DNA from: Planctomycetota bacterium
Lineage (GTDB): Bacteria > Planctomycetota > UBA1135 > GCA-002686595
Reading direction: 5' to 3'
Assembly: GCA_021413885.1 (NCBI GenBank)
Contig: JAIOPM010000005.1
Span: 62,001 to 126,000, forward strand
Length of the DNA stretch: 64,000 nucleotides
Of the stretch, positions 54,360 through 63,385 are shown piece after piece. The notes under the pieces were generated by a model. That model made no database searches and had not been told where the DNA came from. It was given only the letters and a program-made list of their open reading frames with translations. The translations under genes and the position numbers were made by a program. Numbering within the stretch: the stretch's first letter is position 1; every line of letters begins with the position of its first letter.

Positions 54360-55652
54360 CTACGGTCCGACGACGAACTCCAACGCCGAGGTCAGCGACA
54401 CGTCGAACGGCGGAGCGAAGCCGGGATCGCGTGAGAGCCATTGCACATCGACCGTCGTGCCCGGCACGCGCAGCAGTGGATTGCCGCCGCCGAACCACGC
54501 AAACGTGTTGACGTCGATCGCGAGGTTCCCCGAGCAATCATGCGAACCGCCACTCGCGGTCCCGCCGGTGCCCTGCAACGGAAAACGCTGGACCGGGGCC
54601 GCGATGCAAAGCGTGCCGCCATGGAAGGGACGCTGGTCGCGACCGCGGACGCTGTATAGCAATTGACCGGGGACCTGATTGATGAGGTTGGTCGCTTGGA
54701 TCTCGAAGCCCTTCGACGCGCCAATGCACGGGATGCCGTGGGCCTGAACGCTCGGCATGCAACCTTGCGAGTTGGTTCGGCTAGTGCAGTAGCTCGTGAT
54801 CTCGGGCGCGGGCACGAACGCGATGCCAAAGTATGCGAACTGCAGGTGTTGCTTCAGCGTTGCCGCAAGAGCGATGACGTCGATCTCGTACAAACCCGAA
54901 TTTTGCGGCGCGGAAAACCCACCATCCACGAAATCGCCCCAGAGCTTGCCGTCCGAACGAAACGCAAGATCGTAGAAGAGGCCTGGGCCGATTCCGAGGT
55001 TCGCGAGGAGCGTCGCCTGCCCGGTCTGTACATCGAGCGAATACAAGCGTGGCCCGTTGATGCCGGTCACGTATGCGTTGCCGACTCGGTCGAACGCGAG
55101 CCCGACAAAAAAGTCCGTGAAACCGCCAAACACGCCCCCCTTCAGCGGAGTTACGATCGTCGCCACCCCCGTCGTCGGATCAAGAGTGCAGAGCTTCTGC
55201 TGGACGATCGCGTAGATCTTGTCGTCTGCGGGGTTCGCCTCGATCGACGGGATCGTATAGGCCTTCAGTCCGAGGGAGCCAATGACGCGATGGGACGCGT
55301 CCGCCGGCGCAATCTCGACGAGCCTCGACGTGGACGGCAGGGACGCCCCGACAGCGTCGAGGAAATACAGACGGGCACGCCGAGCCGCGAGCCCCGTCGA
55401 CCCGTACTGATGATGCACGCCGCCTATCGTCTCGAGAACGGCGCCTGTCGCGGGGTCGAGGCGATACATGAAGCCGCCAGAGGCGAACGCCCACAACACC
55501 TCCCCTGACGACACCGTCGATGTCTGCGCCGGAACCGACGATACCGTCAGAATCATAGATGCCACGAACAAGAGTGCGCTACGCAATGAAACCAGAGACG
55601 TTGCCGGAGGTGCGCCAAGAAGCCGCGAAACGGCGGTCAGTATCGTCCTCAT
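54360..55652 (-). CDS. Secreted beta-propeller protein with the shared C-terminal module, lower GC
   Basis: 430 residues. A long signal region ends near SVPAQ (about 43), then strands with YRLDPATGAVLETIGG, YAIVQQKLCTLDPTTGVATI and LYSLDVQTGQATLL. These are blades of a YVTN/NHL-like propeller. Residues ~290-430 are the module with paired Cys (SYCTSRTNSQGCMPSV, PFHGGTLCIAAPVQR, CSGNLAIDVNTF, WLSRDPG) also present in three other proteins here. GC is visibly lower than in neighbours, so recent acquisition is possible. The protein would be exported; its binding partner is unknown. Confidence 0.78.
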   Translation of the reverse strand: MRTILTAVSRLLGAPPATSLVSLRSALLFVASMILTVSSVPAQTSTVSSGEVLWAFASGGFMYRLDPATGAVLETIGGVHHQYGSTGLAARRARLYFLDAVGASLPSTSRLVEIAPADASHRVIGSLGLKAYTIPSIEANPADDKIYAIVQQKLCTLDPTTGVATIVTPLKGGVFGGFTDFFVGLAFDRVGNAYVTGINGPRLYSLDVQTGQATLLANLGIGPGLFYDLAFRSDGKLWGDFVDGGFSAPQNSGLYEIDVIALAATLKQHLQFAYFGIAFVPAPEITSYCTSRTNSQGCMPSVQAHGIPCIGASKGFEIQATNLINQVPGQLLYSVRGRDQRPFHGGTLCIAAPVQRFPLQGTGGTASGGSHDCSGNLAIDVNTFAWFGGGNPLLRVPGTTVDVQWLSRDPGFAPPFDVSLTSALEFVVGP

Positions 55653-55698
55653 GGCTCACCTGTACTCGAACTGAAGGTTCGTCCGGTCTTAGTCGGCA

Positions 55699-58362
55699 TC
55701 ACGGCCCGAAGAACGTCTTGCCGCCGTTGCTCAGGCCGACGCCGGTGCCGTCGGGATGTTGCGGATCGCGATACCAGACTTGGTAGTAGCGCGTGATGCC
55801 GACCATCGTCGCGTCGACCGGGACCGGAATGTAGTCGGTGCCGAACGCGTCGAACTTCATGTTCGGGCCGCGCTTGATCGGCAAGCCGATCCACAGCGTG
55901 CCGCCTTGGAACGGGAGCTGCGCTTGGCTCGCGCTGTAGATCAGCGAGCCCGGTTTGTTCGAGACACCGCCGAACACGTTGATCGAGAAGTCGTTCGCGG
56001 AGAGCGACGGCGTGCCGGTCGACGCGAGGAACGGTTGCGTGCTGAACGAGTTGGTCTTGCCGGTGCCGTAAGCAATGAAACTTGGGACGGGTTGGATCTC
56101 GAAGTCCCAGATGCCGCGGCCGTACGTGCCGAAGCGCGCCGTCGCGCCGGCGTCGACGATCTCGACCGACCAGTAGGTCGTGATCGGCGAACCGAGCGAC
56201 GAGATCGTCTCCCATGTCGCGGTCGCGCGGTGCCAACGCAACGCGGACTGCTGCGCGCCGGCGTAGAGATCGCCGGTGCCGTCGGTCGCGTACGCGAGCG
56301 AGTAAACGTGCGTCTGCGGCAGGCCGTTGTTCTCCGGCGCGAAGGTCGCGCCGCCGTTGGTCGAACGGATCACGCCCGACGTGCTGTAGCCCGACCCGCC
56401 GATCGCGCACTCGAGCGCGTTGGTCGGGTGGACCGAGATGCCGTTGCCGTAGAAATACTGTTGGCCCGGAGCGGTCGACGCGGATTGCGTCCACGTCACG
56501 CCGTGGTCGGTCGAGAACCAGATGCGTCCGCCGTCGTTGACCGCGTAGACGCGATTCGAGTCGCTCGGCGCGAACGCGAGCGCGGTCAGGAAGCTGCCGC
56601 CGATCGCGAAGTTCTGATTCGACTGCAACGTCGTCGTCCACGAGCCGTTGGTCTGCCGCGTGTACTTCCACAGCTGATTGCCGAGGAAGTAGAAGACCTT
56701 GTTGTCGCCCGGATCGGCGACCACCGGCGGCAACCAATCGTTCGACGCGCCGCTCGGGAAGTTGAGCGTCGACGTGTTCGCGGAGTTCTCACCTTCGACG
56801 AGCAGGATGAAGCCCGGGTACGTCGAGACGACGCGCGCGTGCGAGCCGTCGGACGACGTGAGGTGTCCGTAGTCGCCGCTGATCAACTGGGCGAAATTGC
56901 TCGACGGCCCGGCGCCGGTCGACGCGACGAAGCTCCCGCGCTGATAACCCTGATCCTGCGCGCCGGCTTGGATCAGCGTCGGAGTCGCCTTCGACGTGAG
57001 CGTCGAGTAGTACTGCGACACGCCGAGTCCGGAGAGACACAGGTTCTGCACCGTCGCGCCGAAGTTGGTGCTCTTGTACAGCCCGCCGTCGGTGCCGAAG
57101 AACCACAAGTCGTTGGTCGGGTTCGCGGGATCGACGAACACGTCGAAGCCGAAGAGGTCGGCGTGGAGCTTGTTCGACGGACTGCCGTAGTACGAACCCC
57201 ACGTGTTGATGCTGGCGAAGCTCGCGCCGGAGTTCGTCGAACGGTGCGCTTCGATGTCGCCCCACATCACGATGTTGGGCGCGAAGCTCGACGCGCAGAG
57301 CGTGCCGTAGAAGCCCCCGATCGTGAACGGGTTGGTGAAGCTCGCGCCGCCGTCGTCCGAGCGCCACAACTTCCACGTCCCGCCGTTCGCGAGCGCGACG
57401 TAGAGCGTCGGCGAACCGGCTTCCGAACCGGTGAGCACGCAATCGGTCGCGCCCGAGTCGGCGACGCCGAGCGGCGCGAAGGTGCTCCCGCCGTTGGTCG
57501 AGACGAAGCACGCGCCCTTGACGAAGAGGTAGACGCTCGCGAGCGAACCCGCGCCGCGCCGCGGGATCCAGAACGACGCGGCGCCGCTGGTCGCGTGTTG
57601 GTAGCGCTTGGTGAACGTGCGTCCGTAGTCGGTCGACGCGTAGAGCGCGGGCGCTCCGCCGGCGTTGGGCTTCACGAGCACGAGCAACGTGTGCGCCGCA
57701 TCGAGGAACCGCCCGACGCCGCGGATCTCGGAGACGTTCGTCAAACCGGTCGGCGTCTCCCACGTCGCACCTTCGTCGCGCGTGACGCGGATCGTGTTCG
57801 ACGCACCGACGACCAGCACGACGTCCGGTTGTCCGCCGAACTCGCCCGGGATCGACGCGACGTCGTACACGCCGCCGTAGAGGTTGTCGCCGAGCGGCGC
57901 CCAGCTCGAGCCGTTGAGATCGCCCTTCCACAGACCGCCGAGATCCGAGCCCGAGTAGAGCGACACGCCGTCGCTCGCGAGCGTCGCGCACCACATGCGG
58001 CCCGCTTGGTTCTTACTGCCGACTTCGCTCCACGTGTTGACCGCCGCGAGTTGGCCGCTCTTCGCGAGCGCGTTGCGCCGCGCCATCTCGGCCTCGCCGT
58101 TCGCACGTTCGATCGCGCGCCAATCGACGCCGGGCGCGGCGTGGTGGCGGTTCTCGATCCACGCGCGACGTTCGTCGGCGCGTTCCTCGACCTCCTCCTC
58201 CATCCCCTCGTCGAAGTCGGCGCCCGCGGGCGACGGCTCGACTTGCGCCGCGATCGGCTCGGGGAATTGCGCTTGGCCCAGCGCGACGCGTTCGGAGCCG
58301 CGCGAATGTTCGCGGCAAGCGGCGAGAGCGACGAGGCAGACGAACGGCAGCAGCTTCTTCAT
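55699..58362 (-). CDS. Secreted lipoprotein with BNR/sortilin-like repeats and shared C-terminal module
   Basis: 887 residues. It starts MKKLLPFVCLVALAAC, a lipoprotein signal with Cys16. An acidic linker (~50-70, EEEVEERADERR) leads to about 12 repeats with the Asp-box/BNR pattern (STDYGRTFTKR, STNGGSTFAPL, SDDGGASFTNP, STDHGVTWTQS, STNGGATFAPE). This is a sortilin or exo-sialidase type propeller. The last ~130 residues are the Cys-poor form of the shared module (PFQGGTLWIGLPIKRG, VWYRDPQHPDGTG). No catalytic residues are evident; adhesion or glycan binding is likely. The flanking 170 bases (58363-58532) upstream show no feature. Confidence 0.82.
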   Translation of the reverse strand: MKKLLPFVCLVALAACREHSRGSERVALGQAQFPEPIAAQVEPSPAGADFDEGMEEEVEERADERRAWIENRHHAAPGVDWRAIERANGEAEMARRNALAKSGQLAAVNTWSEVGSKNQAGRMWCATLASDGVSLYSGSDLGGLWKGDLNGSSWAPLGDNLYGGVYDVASIPGEFGGQPDVVLVVGASNTIRVTRDEGATWETPTGLTNVSEIRGVGRFLDAAHTLLVLVKPNAGGAPALYASTDYGRTFTKRYQHATSGAASFWIPRRGAGSLASVYLFVKGACFVSTNGGSTFAPLGVADSGATDCVLTGSEAGSPTLYVALANGGTWKLWRSDDGGASFTNPFTIGGFYGTLCASSFAPNIVMWGDIEAHRSTNSGASFASINTWGSYYGSPSNKLHADLFGFDVFVDPANPTNDLWFFGTDGGLYKSTNFGATVQNLCLSGLGVSQYYSTLTSKATPTLIQAGAQDQGYQRGSFVASTGAGPSSNFAQLISGDYGHLTSSDGSHARVVSTYPGFILLVEGENSANTSTLNFPSGASNDWLPPVVADPGDNKVFYFLGNQLWKYTRQTNGSWTTTLQSNQNFAIGGSFLTALAFAPSDSNRVYAVNDGGRIWFSTDHGVTWTQSASTAPGQQYFYGNGISVHPTNALECAIGGSGYSTSGVIRSTNGGATFAPENNGLPQTHVYSLAYATDGTGDLYAGAQQSALRWHRATATWETISSLGSPITTYWSVEIVDAGATARFGTYGRGIWDFEIQPVPSFIAYGTGKTNSFSTQPFLASTGTPSLSANDFSINVFGGVSNKPGSLIYSASQAQLPFQGGTLWIGLPIKRGPNMKFDAFGTDYIPVPVDATMVGITRYYQVWYRDPQHPDGTGVGLSNGGKTFFGP

Positions 58363-58532
58363 CTTCGGAGACGGTCGAGACGCGACGGACCAAGAACGGT
58401 GGAACGCTCGATCGTACCCGCGCCGAGGACGCGGTTGCGGAGCGCGAAGTTCCGGTTCGTTCAAAAATCTCGCCGGCTCGCGCGAGGAAGCGCGAAGCGC
58501 GCACCGGCGCAGGCTCAGGGAGGCAAACGCTT

Positions 58533-60110
58533 CTAGCGCCGGACTTCGAACTCGCGCAGGACGTAGCGATCGGGCTCGACGCCGGGCCGCAGCGCGAGTT
58601 CGCCGAGCAAGTCGGCGGCCGGGAGCTCGAAGAACACCTCGTTCACGCCCTCGCGCAACGTCGCGGTGAGACCCAGGCCGCGCGTGAAACGCGGCGACGC
58701 GCGCGTCTTGAAGAAGAGCTGGAGCTCGGTCGCGCGCGGGCTGTCGACGACGAGACGCACGACGAGCGGCGCCGTGCCCGCGACGTCGAACTTCGGCAGC
58801 ACGACGTAGTCCGACGCGAGCGTCGTGGTGAGCGCGAGCCCGTCGCCCGTCGCCTCGACCGTCGGCCGACCGACGAGCTGCAAGCGCGCGCGATCTTCGT
58901 TCGGCGAAAGCCGCAACAACACGTCGTGCGCGGACGACCAACGCTCCGCGCGACCGGTCGGACTGTCGGCGAGCTCGTCGGGCGACAACGTCGGCTCGCT
59001 GACGACGAAGTAGCGATCGCTGAAGAGCAGCACGACGACGTCCGGCGCGAACGCGGCGATCTCGCGCGGCTCGAAGCCGTACTGCCAACGCGTCCACGTC
59101 TCGCGAAAATGCTCACCGAGCCACGCGCGGAGGTCGGGCCCGAACGAATCGTGCAGGAAGTACGCCTTGCCGAGCGGCGCGGCGGCGCGGGAGAGCTTCG
59201 CGTCGCGCACGTACTCCTCGAGCGACGGTACCGCGACCGCGCGCGGCGCGGCGAGTCGCCAACGCTGCACGCGTTGGTGCAAGATGTCGTCGAGGTACAT
59301 GCGGCCGGCCCACGTGTCGCCTTCGGACGCGTCGAGCTCGCGCACGAAATCACTCGGCTCGAGCGGCGCGAGTTCCGGATGCGCACGCGCGATCGCAGCG
59401 ACGATCGCTCGATAACCCGCGAACGCCCCGCGATCGTCCCAGTGCGTCCCGTACGGCGCGAACGACGGATCGTCGGGAGTGTCGAGCTCCTTCTCGCGCC
59501 GCAACACCGGCTCGAGATCGATCCACGCGTCGTTCCACTCAGGGCCAAGCGCCGCGCGCACTTGGTCGACGCGTCCCGGACCGAGGCGCGCGAACGCAGG
59601 CGGCAAGAGCTCGGGATAGATGCGCGCCTTGCTCGGCACGATCGCGACCAGGAACTGGATGCCGCGCGCTTCGCACCACGCTCGGCGCGCGTCGAACACG
59701 CGCTTCCACGCAGCGACCGCGTCGGGCGCGAGCGGTCGCGCGCCGCGGTCCGCGTGCAGCGCGTCGTTCGTGCCCTGGTAGAAGAGCCAACCGTCGCGAC
59801 CCTTGACGACGAGCTCCGCCGGCGCCGTGTCGAACACGCTCCACGTCATGTGATTGCGCGTGCCGATCAACACGTCGCGCAAGCCGAACCAATCGTTCCA
59901 CCAACGCTCGGCGCGCGCGGGGAAGCGCAGGACGTCGTCGAGCTTCGCGCTCGCGGGCGGCGGCTCGGCCGGAACGCGTCGCTCGCGCGCCGGCGATCGC
60001 GCCGCGCTCGGGCGCAACGCAAAATCCGCGAGCGGCGCGCAGAGCCCGGCGACGAACACCACGCCGAGCGCGGTGTCGAGCAAGCGTCGCAGACGAACGT
60101 TCGCGGCCAT
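58533..60110 (-). CDS. AlgX/AlgJ-like SGNH O-acetyltransferase
   Basis: 525 residues. It has a signal anchor (about 10-30), then ELVVKGRDGWLFYQGTNDAL, the AlgX/AlgJ N-terminal motif, VPSKARIYPELLPP, GTHWDDRGAFAGYRAI with the catalytic Asp-x-x-His region, and YFLHDSFGPDLRAW bearing the nucleophile Ser in a DSF block. The order (DxxH before GDS-like) is that of the alginate acetylation proteins. It works with MBOAT enzymes to acetylate exported polysaccharides. The broken MBOAT gene is directly upstream, four bases away, so the pathway may be inactive. A C-terminal beta domain (~390-525) could bind carbohydrate. Confidence 0.85.
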   Translation of the reverse strand: MAANVRLRRLLDTALGVVFVAGLCAPLADFALRPSAARSPARERRVPAEPPPASAKLDDVLRFPARAERWWNDWFGLRDVLIGTRNHMTWSVFDTAPAELVVKGRDGWLFYQGTNDALHADRGARPLAPDAVAAWKRVFDARRAWCEARGIQFLVAIVPSKARIYPELLPPAFARLGPGRVDQVRAALGPEWNDAWIDLEPVLRREKELDTPDDPSFAPYGTHWDDRGAFAGYRAIVAAIARAHPELAPLEPSDFVRELDASEGDTWAGRMYLDDILHQRVQRWRLAAPRAVAVPSLEEYVRDAKLSRAAAPLGKAYFLHDSFGPDLRAWLGEHFRETWTRWQYGFEPREIAAFAPDVVVLLFSDRYFVVSEPTLSPDELADSPTGRAERWSSAHDVLLRLSPNEDRARLQLVGRPTVEATGDGLALTTTLASDYVVLPKFDVAGTAPLVVRLVVDSPRATELQLFFKTRASPRFTRGLGLTATLREGVNEVFFELPAADLLGELALRPGVEPDRYVLREFEVRR

Positions 60111-60114
60111 CGCG

Positions 60115-61559
60115 TCAGAAGCGGAAGTAGATGAAAGGGTTGTACGCCGACGACGCGAGCTGCATCGCCGAGAGCCAGAAGAGGCCGATCAACGTCGCGA
60201 ACGCGCCGAGTTCGAGCAGCGCGGAGAAGATCGGATTCGCACCGCGCTCGACGCGCCTTTCGTAGGCTCGCCGCGCCGCGTCGAGCCACGGCAGCGAGCC
60301 GATCACGCCGGCGACGAGCGCGCACGCGACCATCCGATCGAGGTGCAGCGCGAGCGGCTCGACCGCGCTCGCGAACGGCGCGGCGCCGAACAGCGCCGCG
60401 AGCATCTCGTTCGCGCGCTCGAGATGATCGGCGCGGAAGAAGACCCAACCGACCATCACGACGAGCAAGACGTAGACGTGGCGCAACGGCCGCGGCGTGC
60501 GCTCGAGCCCCGCGCCGAGTCCCGCGCGTTCGAGCACCAGGAACACGCCGTGGTAGAGACCCCAGAAGAGGAACGTCCAACTCGCGCCGTGCCACAGGCC
60601 GCACAACGCGAACACGACGACGAGATTGAAGTAGGTGCGCGCTCGTCCGCCGCGATTGCCGCCGAGCGGGATGTAGAGGTAGTCGCGGAACCAACTCGAC
60701 AGCGAGATGTGCCAACGCCGCCAGAACTCGGTGATCGAGCGCGAGACGTACGGGTGCTCGAAGTTCTCGAGGAACCGGAATCCGAACATGCGGCCGAGCC
60801 CGATCGCCATGTCCGAGTAGACAGGTCGGCGCTCGGCAACGCGAAGATCGCGTCGACCGGCTTCGCGACGACGTTCGCGATCAGGACTTTCTTCGCGAGG
60901 CCGAGCACGAAACGGCGCACGCCCCACGCGAAACCCTCGCGCGTCACCGTGCGCGTCACGATCTCGGCGGCGACGTCCTTGTAGCGGACGATCGGCCCGG
61001 CGATCAGCTGCGGGAAGAGCGACTTGTAGAGCGCGAAGTCGCGGATGTTCTTCTGCGCGGGCGCGTCGCGGCGCGCGACGTCGAGCACGTAGCTCAACGC
61101 TTGGAACGTGAAGAACGAGATGCCGATCGGAAGACGCAAATGCCCGGTGTCGGAGAGCAACCAGTCGCGCGCGAACGGCCGGTCACCGAGCAGCGTCGCG
61201 AACGTCGGCCAATGTTCGTCGGCGACGCCGACGGCGACGAGCCAACGTCCGACTTCCGCGAGCAACCAATCCGCGTACTTGAAGAAGCCGAGCAGCGCGA
61301 GGTTGAAGACGACCGCGCCGAGCACGAGGCGCCGCTTCGCTCTTGCGTCGTCGAGCGCTCGATCGATGCGCGCGCCGAACCACCAGTTGACGACGATCGA
61401 CGTCATCATCAACAGCAGGTAGACGGGCTCGCCCCAGGCGAAGAAGAGCAAGCTCGCGAAGAGCAACACTCCGTTGCGCCACGTCCGCGGCGCCAGGAAG
61501 TAGAGCGCGAACAGCGCCGGCAGGAACGCGAACAGGAAGAGCGGCGAACTGAAGAGCAA
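60115..61559 (-). pseudogene. MBOAT O-acyltransferase, broken by a deletion/frameshift
   Basis: Two minus-strand frames make up one MBOAT. The first (TTG start, LLFSSPLFLFAFLPALFAL) covers the N-terminal helices up to FALPSADLS (about 245 residues). The second continues YSDMAIGLGRMFGFRFLENF, ITEFWRRWHISLSSWFRDYL and LWHGASWTFLFW (the MBOAT histidine) to the end. At 60819-60821 the frames meet with a shift. The usual ~20-25 residues between DLS and GYSDMA (a helix ending in IYFDFSG) are missing, so a deletion of a length not divisible by three has occurred. Otherwise the pair with the AlgX-like gene would acetylate a polysaccharide. A sequencing/assembly error cannot be excluded. Confidence 0.82.
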
Positions 61560-61576
61560 GCCGGGTCGATGCTAGC

Positions 61577-61680
61577 GTACGGAGCCAGCCTCAACTCGGC
61601 CGTTTTCGCGGGGGGAGTTCGTTGCAGCAACTCCAAGCGTAGGGCCCGCGAAAACGGCCGAGTTGAGGCTGGCTCCGTAC
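61577..61680. repeat. Palindromic element, copy 1 (36-bp perfect arms)
   Basis: 104 bases. The left arm GTACGGAGCCAGCCTCAACT-CGGCCGTTTTCGCGGG is repeated perfectly as its reverse complement at the right end, around a loop of about 32 bases. The arms are identical to those of copy 2; the loops differ but align. It starts 12 bases after the stop of the protein at 61693 and lies just before the MBOAT start. GCTAGC/CTAGC occurs on both outer sides, a possible trace of insertion. Confidence 0.95.
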
Positions 61681-61692
61681 TGCCGCGCTAGC

Positions 61693-63171
61693 TCACGGAC
61701 AGATGTGGAAGCTCACCGCGTCGCTCAAGCCGGTGCCGAACGCATCGCCCGGATCGCGGAACCAGAACTGCGCCCAGACCTGCGCGCCCGCGACCAACGC
61801 CGGGTTCTGGCCCGAAGCGATCAGCGCGTTGAACGGGATCGAGTACTTGCCGCTGCAGCCCGTCGTGCCGCCGGAGTTCTGCGGCGCGCTGCGCTTGATC
61901 GGCGCCTTGACGCACAACACACCGCCTTGGTACGGCGCGTTGCTGGCCCCGGCGGTGCTGTAGAAGAGCAGCCCGTTCTTGTTGACGCCGATCGAGGCGC
62001 ACTCGATCGCGAAGCCGCTGCCCGCCGACGCGGACGGACCGCCGCTGGTCGAGATCGCGGGCACACAGCCCGTCGACGTCGTCTTCGCGACGCAGTACGT
62101 CGACACGACGTTCGTGCCGCACTGGCCCGGCCGAACTTCGGTCCAACTCATCGGCGCGAACCCGGCCGGCGAGATCGGAGCGGAGGTCGAGAGGACGGTA
62201 CCGTCGCCGGTCTCACCCGCCGCGTAGAGACGCACGACGTGCGCTAGCGGATCGACGCAGACGCCCTTGCCGAGCACCGTCGAGTAGGTGCCGTTGATCA
62301 TTGCGATCCCGTTCGCCAACGTGCCGGGCGACGCGTAGTGCGAGAGGCTCACGCTCTGCGGATCGAACTCGAGGAACTCCGCGACGACGCCGCTCGCGTT
62401 CGGATTGATGCACAGGAGTACGTGCCCGTTCGGCAGGGTCCCGATGCCCGCCGGAAAGTTCGAGCTGCCGACCGTCGAGAGCTGGAACTGCGCGCAAGAC
62501 TCGGGTCCGATCATGCGCGAACCGTCGGCGGAGAGCGGGAGCTTGTGCACGATCACGTAGTTGAAGTTCGTGCCCGAACAGATGTTGGTCGCCGCGCCGT
62601 GCATCGCAACGATCAACGAGTTCGACGCGGCGTCGTAGGTCATGGCGCTCGCGGTGTTCATCCACGGCGGACTGAACGGACTCACGCCCGTCGAATCCAT
62701 CAGGTTCTGCTCGACGTTCGTCGCATCGAGGTAGCGCAACGGCGGCGTGAACGCGACGCCGCCCGCCGTGTAGTACACGCGGCCGCCGGACGCCGGCGAC
62801 AAGAGCGAGAACTGCAGGCTGTTGTTCGAGTGAAGGAGCTCGAGCGTCCCTTGCGAGTCCGTCGTCCAAATGCCGAGCGGCGCTCCGTTGTAGGGCACAC
62901 CGGAGAACAGCACGCGATCGCGGAACGCGTCGTACGCGACGCCTTGCGTCATGGTGCCGCCGCTGAAGAAGTCGACCAGCACGCTGATCTGGCCGCTCTG
63001 CGGATCGATGCGCGCGAGGCCGGTGCCGCCGTCGGCGAACGGAGCCTGCGGGCCGCCGATCGAGAAGATGAGGTCGCCCGGCGTGAACCCGCCGGATTGG
63101 GCCGCGGCCGCGGGAACCGCGACGGCGAGTGCGAGAGACGCGAGCAGCCGGGAACGGACGGTGAACGACAT
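61693..63171 (-). CDS. Secreted propeller-like protein with shared C-terminal module
   Basis: 492 residues. The signal ends at about AAAAQ (24), then a region with propeller-like strands (GLARIDPQSGQISVLVDFF, IWTTDSQGTLELLHS, FLEFDPQSVSLSHYASPG) up to ~340. The final ~140 residues are the shared module with STYCVAKTTSTGCVPAI, PYQGGVLCVKAPIKRS, CSGKYSIPFNA and WFRDPGDAFGTGLSDA. Function unknown; it is probably displayed on the surface or exported. It is flanked by both copies of the palindromic element. Confidence 0.8.
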   Translation of the reverse strand: MSFTVRSRLLASLALAVAVPAAAAQSGGFTPGDLIFSIGGPQAPFADGGTGLARIDPQSGQISVLVDFFSGGTMTQGVAYDAFRDRVLFSGVPYNGAPLGIWTTDSQGTLELLHSNNSLQFSLLSPASGGRVYYTAGGVAFTPPLRYLDATNVEQNLMDSTGVSPFSPPWMNTASAMTYDAASNSLIVAMHGAATNICSGTNFNYVIVHKLPLSADGSRMIGPESCAQFQLSTVGSSNFPAGIGTLPNGHVLLCINPNASGVVAEFLEFDPQSVSLSHYASPGTLANGIAMINGTYSTVLGKGVCVDPLAHVVRLYAAGETGDGTVLSTSAPISPAGFAPMSWTEVRPGQCGTNVVSTYCVAKTTSTGCVPAISTSGGPSASAGSGFAIECASIGVNKNGLLFYSTAGASNAPYQGGVLCVKAPIKRSAPQNSGGTTGCSGKYSIPFNALIASGQNPALVAGAQVWAQFWFRDPGDAFGTGLSDAVSFHICP

Positions 63172-63275
63172 GGGAGAGCTCCTGACAGGACCGAGGGAAC
63201 CGAGGACGGTGAACTCCCCCTCCATCCGCCCGCTTCGTCGTCCGTGACGGACATCGGCGGATTTCTCCGACGGAC

Positions 63276-63380
63276 GTACGGAGCCAGCCTCAACTCGGCC
63301 GTTTTCGCGGGAGGGAAGCGCTTGCAGCGACTCCGAGTCTGCGGCCCGCGAAAACGGCCGAGTTGAGGCTGGCTCCGTAC
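63276..63380. repeat. Palindromic element, copy 2 (36-bp perfect arms, extended to 43)
   Basis: 105 bases, arms identical to copy 1. The pairing extends outward by seven more bases (GACGGAC / GTCCGTC). The loop (about 33 bases) differs from copy 1 at roughly half of its positions but shares TTGCAGC-ACTCC. It lies five bases after the stop of the Pus10-like gene and about 104 bases upstream of the start of the module protein. Confidence 0.95.
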
Positions 63381-63385
63381 GTCCG

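Noticed and set aside
61577-61680. The palindrome as a simple rho-independent terminator
   Set aside because: The arms are far longer than needed, there is no U-tract, and a second copy with identical arms exists; a repeat element explains it better, although it may also end transcripts.
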